Notes: a model not told the origin generated them from the letters alone. Positions 15,785-26,588 are shown, counted from the first letter of the stretch. The stretch is DNA of 54,059 nt from Clostridiaceae bacterium (GCA_012728095.1 JAAYFU010000071.1:1-54059); one strand, 5' to 3'. Translations and numbers: made by a program.

Positions 15785-17179
15785 TCAGAAATCTCCTTTC
15801 TTTGATTCGGGAACCGTATAGTACTTATCAATGATATCAGGTGAAAGACGGTCCAGTTCCTCTTTGGGCAATAACCTCAATAATTCCCAGCCGAGGTCAA
15901 GAGTATCTTCTATACTCCTGTTTTCCCGGAAATCCTGTGCTATAAATCTATTTTCAAATTCCCGCCCGAAATTCATATATAATTTATCGACGGGACTTAA
16001 TTCTTCCTCACCAATGACAGACGCTAAAGCCCGCACCTCCTGAACCTTGGCATAGGATGCGAAAAGCTGGTTTGCAACATGTGGATGATCTTCCCTGGTA
16101 TACCCTTCTCCAATTCCGTCCTTCATAAGCCGCGACAAAGACGGCAGAACATTGATGGGAGGATATATTCCTTTTAAAGCAAAGTTTTTATCCAATACTA
16201 TCTGCCCCTCGGTTATATATCCCGTCAAATCAGGAATAGGATGGGTTATATCATCATTGGGCATTGTAAGAATAGGAATTTGGGTTATAGATCCCTTACA
16301 GCCTTTAACCATTCCCGCCCGCTCATAGATTGAGGCCAGATCACTGTATAAATATCCAGGGTAGCCCTTTCTGGAAGGGATTTCTCCCTTAGAGGACGAA
16401 ATCTCACGCAACGCTTCTGCATATGCCGTCATGTCAGTCAGAATAACCAGCACATGCATTCCTTTATCATACGCAAGATATTCAGCTACGGTTAAGGCGC
16501 ATCTTGGTGTAACTATTCTTTCTACAACGGGATCATTCGCCAGGTTCCGGAACATGACCACTCTGTCCAAAACGCCGCTTTTTTGAAAGCTTTGTCTAAA
16601 ATATTCGGCAACGTCATGCTTAACGCCCATAGCGGCAAAAACCACAGCAAAGTTTTCATTTCCCGCATCAGTAATTTTTGCCTGCCGAACAATCTGGACC
16701 GCCAGCTGATTATGAGGCAGGCCGCTTCCTGAAAACACCGGCAGTTTTTGTCCCCTTATAAGGGTAATAAGCCCGTCAATAGATGATATGCCTGTTTGTA
16801 TAAAATTTCTGGGGTATTCCCTCATGACCGGATTAAGAGGTTCACCATTAATATCCCGGCTTTTTTCCGGAAAAATCTCTCCCAGGCCGTCAACAGGCCT
16901 TCCGATTCCATCCAGCACTCTTCCCAAGAGTTCCATAGAAAGGGGCATTTTCAGCGGTTTCCCAAGAAGCCTTGAACGTGTATTCTCAAGGGAAATCCCG
17001 CGAGTGCCCTCAAATACCTGCACTACACACATTTCTCCGTAGATTTCAATTATTCTGCCCAGTCGCTTATTCCTTCCTACTGTGATTTCCACCATTTCTT
17101 CGTAGGAAGCGTCCTTAACTCCGTCAATTACTACCAATGGTCCGGAAATCTCTTTTAGCCCCATGTATTCGACATTCAT
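15785..17179 (-). CDS. V-type ATPase subunit B (non-catalytic head subunit)
   Basis: This 464-residue protein pairs with subunit A in the hexameric head and lacks a true Walker A motif, having [12 protein letters not shown] instead. [20 protein letters not shown] and [18 protein letters not shown] are diagnostic. I chose the ATG at 17177-17179, with a GGAGGGTGAAG site, over a start 13 codons upstream. It lies 65 nt after subunit A. Confidence 0.95.
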   Translation of the reverse strand: MNVEYMGLKEISGPLVVIDGVKDASYEEMVEITVGRNKRLGRIIEIYGEMCVVQVFEGTRGISLENTRSRLLGKPLKMPLSMELLGRVLDGIGRPVDGLGEIFPEKSRDINGEPLNPVMREYPRNFIQTGISSIDGLITLIRGQKLPVFSGSGLPHNQLAVQIVRQAKITDAGNENFAVVFAAMGVKHDVAEYFRQSFQKSGVLDRVVMFRNLANDPVVERIVTPRCALTVAEYLAYDKGMHVLVILTDMTAYAEALREISSSKGEIPSRKGYPGYLYSDLASIYERAGMVKGCKGSITQIPILTMPNDDITHPIPDLTGYITEGQIVLDKNFALKGIYPPINVLPSLSRLMKDGIGEGYTREDHPHVANQLFASYAKVQEVRALASVIGEEELSPVDKLYMNFGREFENRFIAQDFRENRSIEDTLDLGWELLRLLPKEELDRLSPDIIDKYYTVPESKKGDF

Positions 17180-17244
17180 ACTCTTCACCCTCCGGAAGCC
17201 TTGATTCCAGTGCTGCAACTGTCGGTGCCATTAAAGGAGACACC

Positions 17245-19017
17245 TTATTTTTTATATTCAGCTTCTATTTCTTCAAGAATTTTTTCCAGTCTCCCGTTCA
17301 AATCCTCAAAAGCACTGAAATCATCATTGGGTATATTGTATTTAATGCGTATAAGCTCTTCGAATGCGCCGGATTTTCTTATGACAGACACCGGTACACC
17401 GATTGAAACAAGCTTAACGGCTTTCTCATAAAACCTTAAAATAGAATCCATCATCAGATACTGTTTTTTAATCGGAACATAAGTATCCTGTTCATGGTAT
17501 GCATTTTGCTGTAAAAACCCCTGCCTTATAGCCCTGGCTGTTTCCAGGACCAGTTTCTGCTCATCAGGAAGTATATCGCTCCCTATTAGTTTGACTATGT
17601 CCAACAGTTTTTCTTCTTCCTGCAGAATCCGGCTTATTTTAGCTTTCTTATCCATGAATTCGGGATGGGCATTCACACTGTACCACTCGGAAAGCTCCTG
17701 GCTGTATTCACTGTAACTGTTGGTCCAGTTGATAGCCGGATAATGCCGGGTATACGCCAGGGCCTTGTCCAAAGCCCAAAAGCAACGTACGAACCGTTTC
17801 GTATTCTGGGTAACCGGTTCTGAGAAATCTCCGCCCTGGGGAGATACCGCTCCTATTATTGAAACTGATCCTTCAGTTTTGTTGAAATTTTCAACCCGCC
17901 CGGCTCTTTCATAAAATTCAGAGAGCCTGGACGGCAGATATGCCGGGAAGCCCTCTTCCGCCGGCATTTCCTCAAGCCTGCCGGATATTTCTCTCAAAGC
18001 TTCAGCCCAGCGGGATGTGGAATCGGCCATGATAGCCACATCGTAACCCATATCACGGTAATACTCGGCTAAAGTGATCCCTGTATAAATAGACGCCTCC
18101 CTTGCGGCAACCGGCATATTGGAGGTGTTTCCAATCAACACGGTTCGCTCCATTAACGGCCTTCCGGTTCGGGGATCCACCAGCTTCGGAAAGTCTTCAA
18201 GAACCTCGGTAATCTCGTTTCCGCGTTCTCCGCAGCCGACATACACAATAATGTCAGCATTGGCCCATTTGGCAAGCTGGTGCTGGGTAAGGGTTTTTCC
18301 TGTGCCGAATCCTCCCGGAATAGCCGCTGCTCCTCCTTTTGCCATCGGGAACAGTGTATCTATAATCCTTTGACCCGTAATAAGAGGTATGTTCAAAGGA
18401 AGCCTGTGATAATACGGTCTTGGTTCCCGCACAGGCCATTCCTGGACAAGCGAAAGATTATGTATCGTTTTACCGTCTCTAACCTTTACTATCGTTTGAT
18501 CAATATTATATTCTCCGTCTCCGACGGCTTCGATTACCTCCCCCTTTATTCCGGGAGGTACCATTATCTTATGGATAACCGACTCGGTCTCCTTTACCTC
18601 GGCAATAAACTCTCCCTGGTTGACATAATCGCCAGGCCTGGCCAGCATTCTGACATGCCAGAGTTTATTCCTGTCCAGGTTATCCATAATGCTGCCGCGT
18701 TTAATGAATATACCTGTTTTTTCAGCAATTCTTTCAAGTGGTCTTTCTATGCCGTCAAAGACATTGCCTATAATACCCGGTCCCAATTTAACGGTCAGGG
18801 GTTTTCCGGTTGATATTACAGGCTCGCCCGGCTTAAGCCCGGTGGTGTTTTCATATACCTGAACAATGGTTTCAGTCTCAAAAACCCGGATAACCTCGCC
18901 GATAAGCCTGTCATGACCAACCAGCACCATCTCGTACATCTGAAATGCGTGGTTGCCGCGAACTTTTATAACCGGACCGTTTATTCCATATATCGTACCA
19001 TGTGATGAGTTTTCCAT
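17245..19017 (-). CDS. V-type ATPase subunit A (catalytic)
   Basis: This 590-residue catalytic subunit hydrolyses or makes ATP. Walker A is GGFGTGKT at 235-242. The A-type bulge or non-homologous region lies at about 110-200. [24 protein letters not shown] is cut here to its core [12 protein letters not shown]; downstream [16 protein letters not shown] is also present. Length matches V/A-type A subunits (about 590). It follows subunit E by 32 nt. Confidence 0.95.
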   Translation of the reverse strand: MENSSHGTIYGINGPVIKVRGNHAFQMYEMVLVGHDRLIGEVIRVFETETIVQVYENTTGLKPGEPVISTGKPLTVKLGPGIIGNVFDGIERPLERIAEKTGIFIKRGSIMDNLDRNKLWHVRMLARPGDYVNQGEFIAEVKETESVIHKIMVPPGIKGEVIEAVGDGEYNIDQTIVKVRDGKTIHNLSLVQEWPVREPRPYYHRLPLNIPLITGQRIIDTLFPMAKGGAAAIPGGFGTGKTLTQHQLAKWANADIIVYVGCGERGNEITEVLEDFPKLVDPRTGRPLMERTVLIGNTSNMPVAAREASIYTGITLAEYYRDMGYDVAIMADSTSRWAEALREISGRLEEMPAEEGFPAYLPSRLSEFYERAGRVENFNKTEGSVSIIGAVSPQGGDFSEPVTQNTKRFVRCFWALDKALAYTRHYPAINWTNSYSEYSQELSEWYSVNAHPEFMDKKAKISRILQEEEKLLDIVKLIGSDILPDEQKLVLETARAIRQGFLQQNAYHEQDTYVPIKKQYLMMDSILRFYEKAVKLVSIGVPVSVIRKSGAFEELIRIKYNIPNDDFSAFEDLNGRLEKILEEIEAEYKK

Positions 19018-19049
19018 CTGTCCACCCTCAGTTTTGCAAGAGTAATTTA

Positions 19050-19646
19050 TTAGTCGAAAGAAAGCCCGTAGTTTTCCAGGAACGAAGCTTTCTCCTGATT
19101 CAGCCCGTCAGCGAAGGAGTAGTTATACAAAAGTCCCTTAGTCTTATTGCATATGATAAAGCCGCCTATAAGCTGTTCTTCACTCTCAGACAACTGAAAC
19201 CTGTTTTCCGTTTTTTTTCTGATTTCTTCGATAAGCGGCAAGTCATCACTGTCCGCATAGATAAGAATCTCTCCCGGGCCTATCTCTTCCAGGCTGCGAA
19301 GGATTCTTTCAATCATGTAGTTTTTATATTCATCAGTGTTTTTAAAGGCTATTAGCTTTTCCACTACATTGGAAAACACCTGCTGAATGATTTCCTCCCG
19401 TCGGTTAAAGAGTTTTTGCTTGCCTGCCAGAATAGCCTTCGACACTTCTTCATTACAATCTCTCTCGATTATATCCAGTGATTCATGAATTTGTTCGTAG
19501 GCTTTCTTAAGTAATTGAAGCTCTCTTTCAGCAATGGTCCCGGTACTTTCCTTTTCAGCCCGCGATATTAATTCCTTTTTCCTGGCATTGGCCTCTCTCA
19601 TAACCATATATGAGAACTTTTTTAGTTTCTCCTCTATTTTTGCCAT
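19050..19646 (-). CDS. V-type ATPase subunit E (peripheral stalk)
   Basis: This protein of about 198 residues has a long charged N-terminal helix (AKIEEKLKKFSYMVMREANA and on, to about 95) and a C-terminal globular part with QLIGGFIICNKTKGLLYNYS. That is the layout of stator subunit E, which pairs with the G/H coiled coil. Three in-frame ATG codons lie close together (19658, 19652, 19646); I prefer the last because GGGGAT precedes it. Confidence 0.88.
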   Translation of the reverse strand: MAKIEEKLKKFSYMVMREANARKKELISRAEKESTGTIAERELQLLKKAYEQIHESLDIIERDCNEEVSKAILAGKQKLFNRREEIIQQVFSNVVEKLIAFKNTDEYKNYMIERILRSLEEIGPGEILIYADSDDLPLIEEIRKKTENRFQLSESEEQLIGGFIICNKTKGLLYNYSFADGLNQEKASFLENYGLSFD

Positions 19647-19706
19647 AAACATCCCCATTCTCTTGATCCCATGACTGTTGAGCAGGAAATGAACCGGTCA
19701 TCCCTG

Positions 19707-20015
19707 TCATAATTTAATTCCGATTGCCTCGTTTATAATCTCCATGATGTAATCCGGCCGGCGTCTTGTGCCGTGCCTGTCAGGAATCTCAACAATCAGC
19801 GGTCTTGAATAATTCAGCCTGATATCTGAAATAACATCGGGAAACATGGCAGATACTAATTCAGTAATTAGAATTATCCCAATATCTTTATCCGCCATGG
19901 TTTTTTTCAAAGCATCCAGGGCTTCCTCCCGGCTGTGAACAATCACACCGTCAATGCCGGCAAGACGCATACCTATTTTTGTGTCAATATTATCGCTTAT
20001 GAGAAACATCTTCAT
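19707..20015 (-). CDS. V-type ATPase subunit F (central stalk)
   Basis: This 102-residue protein has the subunit F fold: KMFLISDNIDTKIGMRLAGI, a regulatory ADKDIGIILIT strand and PLIVEIPDRHG before a C-terminal helix. It sits on the rotor next to subunit D. The ATG at 20013-20015 has a GAGG site 9-10 nt upstream; a TTG five codons earlier overlaps that site. Order K-F-E-A matches other clostridial operons. Confidence 0.9.
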   Translation of the reverse strand: MKMFLISDNIDTKIGMRLAGIDGVIVHSREEALDALKKTMADKDIGIILITELVSAMFPDVISDIRLNYSRPLIVEIPDRHGTRRRPDYIMEIINEAIGIKL

Positions 20016-20030
20016 CTTAAAGAACCTCAA

Positions 20031-20483
<453 letters not shown>

Positions 20484-20531
20484 TTATTGTTATTCCTGCC
20501 GTCAGAGAATCCTGCCAGCTTATTTTCACCT

Positions 20532-22457
20532 TTATTCATCTGTAACCCGTACGGGTTTGAATTCATATCCTTCGCCAATATAATATCGGCCGAACATCTC
20601 GTAAAACTCCAGGCGCATGCACTGGATTCCTACAATGAGACCTTCAAGACCTATCGTTATTATATTTCCGATAATAACAATCAAAATTCCGCCTATTCCT
20701 CTCATCATTCGGTACAGAGTCCAAACCGCAAGTGAAAGACCTGCATGATTGAGGGCAAAAGCGCCGACTCTTGCAAAAGAAACCGTGCTTGAGAAGAAAG
20801 ACAACAATGTTTCAAATATGTCAAAACCCGACTCAACAAAGTAAATGCCTTTTTCATTCGGCATAATGTGTTCTTTGCGCAGTATCAGGTTTTCCAGGGG
20901 CTCTTTAAACAGAATCATCAGGGTCGGAATAATGACCACTGGTATTAGGACCAATCCTGACAGTATTAATCGTCCTGTCATAATGTAAATTAACACGACA
21001 ATCACGAGTCCGCCATAGAAGAGGAGCCCCGCAAGGCCGTTTTTATCAAATAACAGTTTTCCCCATTTACGCATCCTGATGCAGTTTATCATGTTTGCGA
21101 TCATGGTTATTATTATTATAAATGCGCCGTATCCTACAGAAACGTAGAGTATGGTATTTATGTTGGTCTTACTGTGAAGAGGGCTCATCCATATGGGGGG
21201 TAAAATCTCTTCATTGCCGAATACACTGCCGTACACAAATCCGAAAACGGTGGAAGATATTCCTACGTAAACCATCACGCCTCCCAGGGGCATTTTTTTT
21301 ATTTTATACAGTATTAGTCCGAGAATCGCGATAACCGCGCCCTGACCTACATCACCGAACATGAGCCCGAACATCAGCACAAAGGTGATGCAAAGCAAAG
21401 GAGTGGGATCCAACTCTTTCGCAGAGGGCAGTCCGTACATAGTAACCAGGCTTTCGAAAGGCTTAAAAAACCGGTTATTTTTCATAATGGTGGGCGGAGC
21501 AGCATTAACGACGCAATCAGGATCTTCACACCCAAGGACAATCCGATCCACCGCCTTGATTTCTTTCGCGAGTTTATCATAATCTGCACACGGCATCCAA
21601 CCGACCAGGAAAAATGTTTCATGGCTATGGGAGCAAAACTTTTTTACTTCATGTAACTTATTAAGATAAATAACTTTATGGAACAGCTTTGAAAATTCCT
21701 CTCTTTTGGAGCTCAAATACTTATCCATGTTTTTCTTATCCTGTTGCATCTTTTCCTGCAACCGGATGATTTCCGCCTTCATTTTTTCACTTGTAATCTT
21801 CGGTTTTCCTTTGACATCTCCGGAAATCCTCACACGGTTAAATCCCATGGTTGCAAAAACATTATCGATAACCTGGGCTTCCGACGCTGGCATAAAGTAT
21901 GAAAGCCATATACTTTCATCATCTTCCGAAACCGGCACCACAACGACATCCAATTCTTCAAGATACTTCTTCTGCCGATTGTATAAATCCCTGGGGACCG
22001 TACCAAAACGAAATTTCATAAATGTAAAATGAAAAAGCTCATCAATATTAACATTAAGGTTTACCAGCGGACGTATCTGCTTAATAATCTGCTCTCTCTC
22101 CACGATAGCCGCCTGGTCCGCCTCCGACTCTTTCCTGAAGCATGATATTTTATCCTCAATTTCACTGATAAAAGCTTCTGCGGCAGTAGTATCAAGGGGC
22201 ATCAGGAGCTCTTTCTCTATTGTCGCTTTATCATATGTTTCTATCTTTACATGAAACTGTTCATTAAGCACCTTCATTCTTTTTAACAGGTTGTCAAGCG
22301 AGTTATCATCTTCAAAGGGAATTAAGCCCGGAACATTCAGGTGTTTATAGGCAGGCTCAAGCTGAATATTCCCGTTGATTACGTACTTTAGCACAAATTC
22401 ATCTATTTTGCTTATGGGTCCCATAATTCTGACATGCTTCATTTGTTCAACTGCCAT
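20532..22457 (-). CDS. V-type ATPase subunit I (membrane stator a-subunit)
   Basis: This 641-residue protein has a cytoplasmic N-terminal half (about 1-320) with coiled coils and a C-terminal half of seven or eight membrane helices. PLLCITFVLMFGLMFGDVGQG begins the membrane part at about 350. The half-channel Arg is expected in the helices near SFARVGAFALNHAGLSLA. This subunit forms the ion path beside the K ring. It begins 4 nt after subunit C ends. Confidence 0.95.
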   Translation of the reverse strand: MAVEQMKHVRIMGPISKIDEFVLKYVINGNIQLEPAYKHLNVPGLIPFEDDNSLDNLLKRMKVLNEQFHVKIETYDKATIEKELLMPLDTTAAEAFISEIEDKISCFRKESEADQAAIVEREQIIKQIRPLVNLNVNIDELFHFTFMKFRFGTVPRDLYNRQKKYLEELDVVVVPVSEDDESIWLSYFMPASEAQVIDNVFATMGFNRVRISGDVKGKPKITSEKMKAEIIRLQEKMQQDKKNMDKYLSSKREEFSKLFHKVIYLNKLHEVKKFCSHSHETFFLVGWMPCADYDKLAKEIKAVDRIVLGCEDPDCVVNAAPPTIMKNNRFFKPFESLVTMYGLPSAKELDPTPLLCITFVLMFGLMFGDVGQGAVIAILGLILYKIKKMPLGGVMVYVGISSTVFGFVYGSVFGNEEILPPIWMSPLHSKTNINTILYVSVGYGAFIIIITMIANMINCIRMRKWGKLLFDKNGLAGLLFYGGLVIVVLIYIMTGRLILSGLVLIPVVIIPTLMILFKEPLENLILRKEHIMPNEKGIYFVESGFDIFETLLSFFSSTVSFARVGAFALNHAGLSLAVWTLYRMMRGIGGILIVIIGNIITIGLEGLIVGIQCMRLEFYEMFGRYYIGEGYEFKPVRVTDE

Positions 22458-22461
22458 AGTC

Positions 22462-23523
22462 TTATCCTTTCTCCTGTATATTCATTCCAATAACAAATTT
22501 CCGAGTTTCTTCTTCGGACAGGCCGTATCTGATACATTCAATAATTATAATGATATTTGCGATTTCCAACTCTTTCAGTCTCAGGTATGATATTATGCAT
22601 GCGATAGAAAAAGGCTGCCTTCTGAAATATGTTTTGTGAAGCTTATGAATGTATTCCAGATAACTATGCTCAAAAAACAGTTGATCCTGGTCTTCAAATA
22701 AAAAACTGTATGGCGATTTTTTCAGGATTGCCAAGTACTCCTCGGCATTTTCAGCATTTATCAACTCGTCTGTCGTCTTCCTGCCGAGCTTTCCCGTGAT
22801 ATGCACCATATAGCTTCTTATTAACTCATTGGGGAAATCATGTAAGAATTTGCTCCTGTATACCCATAATATGTTAAGAATGTCGGCTTCAGTTTCCATC
22901 ATCTCCTTTACAACAGCCTTGTCAGCCTTATCCGGCAGTCTTTCAAAAGCTTTTTTTAAACTTCTTATATAGTAAAGATCCAAAGTCATTTCCATGTTAA
23001 AAAGCCGCATCTCTCCGCTGTCATAAATAAAGGGCTTTAATAACTCATAATAGCCTGTGCCGCGGAGTCTCGAAAGGAATTCCTCCAAATCTTTTGAAAG
23101 AGCAAGTTTCGGTATATCCAGGCTATCATTTCCTCTCAGGAATATTAATGATTCTTCCAATACTGAATACTCAACATGCCCTGCTTCAAATGCTCTTAAA
23201 ATCAGTTTAAGACTTTCAATCTCGATTTTTCTGAAATATACGTTTATGAACTCCTTTAATTTACTGTTAGCAAATTTGCAGAATTTGGAGTAGTCGGTCA
23301 TTATATCTTTTTTCAGCGCATTTTCCAGGTTTACCCTGTGAACATTATTCTCATCGATTCCGGCAAGTATTGTGCCGTAATGAGTATTATGCTTAAGGTA
23401 TGCCAATATTTCGCTGATACGTTTTTTTTGTATCAGGGCATTATAATCATACCGGTTTAACATCTTTCCATACATTGCTCTTGATTTGCCTGACAATGCG
23501 CCGTATTTCAATTCCTTAAGCAT
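22462..23523 (-). CDS. V-type ATPase subunit C (rotor socket)
   Basis: This mostly helical protein of about 353 residues connects the central shaft to the K ring. KYGALSGKSRAMYGKMLNR at the start and FSIACIISYLRLKELEIANI near the end are typical. I chose the ATG at 23521-23523, with a GGAAGGTGATG site, over a start 20 codons upstream that overlaps the preceding gene. Confidence 0.9.
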   Translation of the reverse strand: MLKELKYGALSGKSRAMYGKMLNRYDYNALIQKKRISEILAYLKHNTHYGTILAGIDENNVHRVNLENALKKDIMTDYSKFCKFANSKLKEFINVYFRKIEIESLKLILRAFEAGHVEYSVLEESLIFLRGNDSLDIPKLALSKDLEEFLSRLRGTGYYELLKPFIYDSGEMRLFNMEMTLDLYYIRSLKKAFERLPDKADKAVVKEMMETEADILNILWVYRSKFLHDFPNELIRSYMVHITGKLGRKTTDELINAENAEEYLAILKKSPYSFLFEDQDQLFFEHSYLEYIHKLHKTYFRRQPFSIACIISYLRLKELEIANIIIIIECIRYGLSEEETRKFVIGMNIQEKG

Positions 23524-23527
23524 TACA

Positions 23528-23839
23528 TCACCTTCCGAGAATCCGGTTAAATATTTGATTCTCCCAGGTTTCCCGGTTTTCATTTACATAAGCCTCCAGG
23601 GCTTTTAACCTTTTGTCAGTGGTTTCACTTATTTTTTGAATTTTTTCATAGGCCTCAGAACGAATCTTTTGTCTCAGCTCCTCAATCTTATGGCTGGACA
23701 TTTCAGTAATATTGTTTTCCAACTCTTTCAGCTTTTCAAGGGTATCCATCCGGATTTTTTCCGCTTGAGCATGCCCTTTCGCTACAAGGTTCTGGGCCGC
23801 ATACTCTATTTCTATTATTCTCCTGATTATTTCTTCCAT
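23528..23839 (-). CDS. V-type ATPase subunit G/H-like (peripheral stalk)
   Basis: This 103-residue, almost wholly helical and charged protein is the coiled-coil partner of subunit E. It opens the operon, as the small stalk gene does in many V/A-ATPase clusters. The heptad-like pattern runs from EEIIRRIIEIEYAAQNLVAK to the C terminus. The preceding AGGGCGGT is a modest RBS. Assignment rests on position and coiled-coil character more than on motifs. Confidence 0.8.
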   Translation of the reverse strand: MEEIIRRIIEIEYAAQNLVAKGHAQAEKIRMDTLEKLKELENNITEMSSHKIEELRQKIRSEAYEKIQKISETTDKRLKALEAYVNENRETWENQIFNRILGR

Positions 23840-23900
23840 ATATTACCGCCCTGACAGAACTTTTTATTAAATCAAGATATTAAATTAATCCAGATATTTT

Positions 23901-23929
23901 ATTTTAGTTTTTTGATTTTAGAGTTTCAA
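23901..23929 (-). promoter_or_regulatory. Candidate promoter of the V-ATPase operon
   Basis: TTGAAA (23924-23929) and TAAAAT (23901-23906) are 17 nt apart on the minus strand, 62 nt before the first gene. The stretch is very AT-rich, so chance matches are likely. Confidence 0.35.
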
Positions 23930-24006
23930 TTTATATATTTTTCAATTTTATATCAGTTTTATATTTAAATTATAGTCATTTTTTCATTATTAATCAGCAA
24001 AGAGTG

Positions 24007-24041
24007 TTGAATAATTATGCACTAATATGTATAATTATTAG
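24007..24041 (+). promoter_or_regulatory. argD promoter covered by two ARG boxes (ArgR operators)
   Basis: TTGAAT (24007-24012) and TATAAT (24030-24035) are 17 nt apart. TGAATAATTATGCA (24008-24021) closely fits the ArgR half-operator TGAATWWWWATTCA, and TGTATAATTATTAG (24028-24041) is a weaker copy. Their starts are 20 bp apart, two helical turns. One covers the -35 and the other the -10, so arginine-bound ArgR should block RNA polymerase. Confidence 0.8.
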
Positions 24042-24068
24042 ATGATGAATAATAGGAGGCGGTTTTCA

Positions 24069-25265
24069 ATGACTTTAAAAGAAATAATCGCATTGGATAA
24101 AAAGTATTATTTAAACACTTTTGGTGACAGGCTGCCGGTTTGTTTTACCAGGGGCGAGGGAATGAAACTCTGGGACCTGGACGGCAAAGTATATTACGAT
24201 TTTCTTGCCGGTATCGCAGTGAATGCCCTTGGGCACTCCCATCCGGCGCTAGTTAATGCAATTGTTGAACAGGCTAAAAAGTTTATTCACTGTTCCAACT
24301 ATTACTACATTGAATCCCAGGCGAAGCTGGCTCAGCTTATAGTTGAGAATTCCTGCTGCGATAAGGTATTTTTCGCAAATAGCGGCGCTGAAGCCAATGA
24401 AGGAGCCATAAAGCTTGCCCGCCTCTATTACCGGAAGAAGGGATTCCCGGAAAAATTCGAAATAATTACTCTCGAAAAATCATTTCACGGAAGAACCCTC
24501 GCAACATTGGCCGCCACAGGACAGGAGAAATACCAGAAAAATTACTGTCCTCTTACCCCAAAATTCTTAAGCGTTCCAATGAATGATATATATGCCCTCG
24601 ACCGCGCAATAACCGAATACACATGCGCGGTTATGCTGGAACCGATACAGGGGGAAAGCGGTGTTAACCCTGCTAACGTGGATTATATAAAGCAGGTTCG
24701 CAAACTCTGTAACGAGAAAGGTATACTGCTTATTTTTGATGAAGTGCAGTGTGGCCTTGGAAGAACAGGCAAGATGTTTGCCTATGAACATTTTGGCGTA
24801 GAGCCTGATATTTTCACATTGGCCAAGGCTCTCGGCGGAGGCTTCCCAATCGGCGCCCTCTGCGCCAAGGAACCCGTTGCTTCAGCTTTTGAGCCCGGCG
24901 ATCATGGTTCCACTTTCGGCGGTAATCCCCTGGCCTGCAGCGCGGGCTATGCAGCTCTGTCTACAATCATAAACGACAGGCTTTACGAAAACTCGGCCGT
25001 TATGGGAGATTACTTCATCGGCAAGCTTAACGGTCTCAAGGAAAAATACGGTATCATCAAGGAAGTCAGAGGAAAAGGGCTAATGATAGGTGTTGAGTTT
25101 TTCCAGCCCAAAGCTGTGGAAGTTAAGCTTAAATGTCTTGAATCCGGTTACCTGATTGGTTCGGTCGGAGACAACATTATTCGCATGCTGCCGCCTTTGA
25201 TTATAACCAAAGAAGATATTGACGGGTTTATTGCAGCTCTTGACGGTATTCTTGAAAAACTTTAA
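24069..25265 (+). CDS. argD: Acetylornithine aminotransferase
   Basis: This 398-residue class-III PLP aminotransferase interconverts N-acetylglutamate semialdehyde and N-acetylornithine in arginine synthesis. It has FFANSGAEANEGAIK, the PLP-anchoring Asp224 in DEVQCGLGRTG and the Schiff-base Lys253 in LAKALGGGFP. The ATG at 24069 has an ideal AGGAGG 9 nt upstream; a start nine codons earlier overlaps the -10/operator region and is less likely. The ARG boxes upstream support an arginine role over other class-III activities. It stands alone; the rest of the arg pathway is elsewhere. Confidence 0.92.
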   Translation: MTLKEIIALDKKYYLNTFGDRLPVCFTRGEGMKLWDLDGKVYYDFLAGIAVNALGHSHPALVNAIVEQAKKFIHCSNYYYIESQAKLAQLIVENSCCDKVFFANSGAEANEGAIKLARLYYRKKGFPEKFEIITLEKSFHGRTLATLAATGQEKYQKNYCPLTPKFLSVPMNDIYALDRAITEYTCAVMLEPIQGESGVNPANVDYIKQVRKLCNEKGILLIFDEVQCGLGRTGKMFAYEHFGVEPDIFTLAKALGGGFPIGALCAKEPVASAFEPGDHGSTFGGNPLACSAGYAALSTIINDRLYENSAVMGDYFIGKLNGLKEKYGIIKEVRGKGLMIGVEFFQPKAVEVKLKCLESGYLIGSVGDNIIRMLPPLIITKEDIDGFIAALDGILEKL

Positions 25266-25325
25266 CGGGACATAAGATATGCCCGTTATGGCATGAGGGC
25301 TGAAATCGGTTATTCACGAATTATT

Positions 25326-25377
25326 GCACTGCGTATACAGATTATGGTTTATTGTAATCTTTTCGCAGTGCTTTTTT
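25326..25377 (+). terminator. Terminator of argD
   Basis: GCACTGCG (25326-25333) pairs with CGCAGTGC (25364-25371), with an inner AGATTA/TAATCT stem, and is followed by six T residues. It lies about 60 nt after the argD stop. Confidence 0.85.
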
Positions 25378-25535
25378 ATTTCAGTCGGCTTAATTTGTTT
25401 TTTTACTTTATATGCAACATGACAAGCATACCTGCATACTATTTGATGAGATGTTTATTACGGGAAGCGGAATTCGTTGTCTGTCGGCAGACCTGAGATG
25501 GATTGACAGTCAGGATTCCCAGCTGAGGTGGAGAT

Positions 25536-25841
25536 ATGTCAGGAAATTATAACATGTTTGACAGATTAGGCGGAAACATTCAAAAGAAAAAACTCGAGAA
25601 AGCTCTCGAAATGCTTAGAAACGAGGACCCTAACGAGCTTAGGAAAAGGCTGGGCCAAATCGATACCAATGAGATTCTTGAAAAAATCAATGAATTTGAT
25701 CCCAATAAACTAAACCAAATGGGAATCAGCCTTGATGAAATTAAAAGTAAAGTCACAGAAAAAGATTTTCAGAAACTTATCCAGGTTTTGGGCCCTGACG
25801 GAGCCATTATAGCACAGAGACTAAGATCATTATTAAAGTAG
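25536..25841 (+). CDS. Small helical hypothetical protein in the sleB operon
   Basis: This 101-residue charged protein has no signal or membrane segment. It is nearly all predicted helix: KKKLEKALEMLRNEDPNEL, then EILEKINEFDPNKLNQMGIS. A GAGGTGGAG site precedes the ATG. It begins a set of three small genes 16 and 4 nt apart that leads to sleB. I do not recognise a named family. Operon context suggests a sporulation or germination role, which is inference. Confidence 0.7.
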   Translation: MSGNYNMFDRLGGNIQKKKLEKALEMLRNEDPNELRKRLGQIDTNEILEKINEFDPNKLNQMGISLDEIKSKVTEKDFQKLIQVLGPDGAIIAQRLRSLLK

Positions 25842-25857
25842 ATTCGGAGGCGGTTTT

Positions 25858-26265
25858 ATGGCTGATGAGCTTGATAAGAAGCTGAAACAGATTGCCGATA
25901 TGTTCGGGGTGGCTGATACCAGCGGATTAAAAAATATTGTAGAAAATATTGTACCACCCGAGTCAAGCTCAAATAGAAATAATCCTTCGTTAGGTTCAAG
26001 CACTGCTCCCGAAGAAAGAGGCGGTTACATTTCCACGTCCACCACACGGGACAGCAATTTTGAAGCGAGCTTAATGGCAAAAGCAAATGAAATAATGGGA
26101 ATGCTGAATAATGTCAGAGACTCAAGGATTACGCTGTTAAATTCCATACAGCCTTTTTTGGGCGCTCAGAGACAGCAGCGCCTGGGAGGAGCAATACAGC
26201 TCCTGAAAGTTATTAACATAATAAGCGCTATAGCCCCTACATTTAACCGCGATACAAAGAGGTGA
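25858..26265 (+). CDS. Conserved-looking small protein in the sleB operon
   Basis: This 135-residue protein has an acidic helical start (DELDKKLKQIADMFG), a Ser/Pro/Asn-rich linker (about 40-70) and a C-terminal helical region with RITLLNSIQPFLGAQRQQRL then GGAIQLLKVINI. Short proteins with a similar LLxxIxPFL...AIQLLK tail are, from memory, widespread in spore-forming clostridia, without known function. The RBS is CGGAGGCGG. It starts 16 nt after the previous gene. Confidence 0.72.
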   Translation: MADELDKKLKQIADMFGVADTSGLKNIVENIVPPESSSNRNNPSLGSSTAPEERGGYISTSTTRDSNFEASLMAKANEIMGMLNNVRDSRITLLNSIQPFLGAQRQQRLGGAIQLLKVINIISAIAPTFNRDTKR

Positions 26266-26269
26266 ATAA

Positions 26270-26524
26270 ATGATGGAACCAAGGGGTCTCAGCTCCATCC
26301 CTCTGCCTTACGAAGCAGATGATAAAACTGAACACCATGCCCCTGTTCATCACAGACAACAACAATTTTTACCATCATTCTTAAGAAATTTGAGACAGGA
26401 TGATATTATTTTGATTGCCTTAATAATACTGTTATTAATGGAAGGCAGCGAATGCGATTTTCTTCTGGTAGCGCTTCTTATTGTTATTTTCCTGGCTGGA
26501 TTTGAAGGAAACCCCGTTTTATAA
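26270..26524 (+). CDS. Small membrane-type protein before sleB
   Basis: This 84-residue protein has a His/Gln-rich start (EHHAPVHHRQQQ) and two hydrophobic segments, DDIILIALIILLLMEG (about 44-59) and DFLLVALLIVIFLAGF (about 63-78), forming a short hairpin. The two segments share a DD/CD-(L/I)-ALxxxL pattern. Two ATG codons in a row follow AGAGGTG. I do not recognise a named family, but similar short twin-hydrophobic proteins are frequent in clostridial sporulation gene sets. It ends 64 nt before sleB. Confidence 0.7.
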   Translation: MMEPRGLSSIPLPYEADDKTEHHAPVHHRQQQFLPSFLRNLRQDDIILIALIILLLMEGSECDFLLVALLIVIFLAGFEGNPVL

Positions 26525-26588
26525 AATTGTGCATAATTTTTGACCTATTGCAAAAGCTTTTTATGGATACTCAATTTGGAGGGTACTC

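Noticed and set aside
25293-25496. 67-codon plus frame after argD
   Set aside because: It overlaps the argD terminator and has no RBS; the hydrophobic text is from AT-rich sequence.
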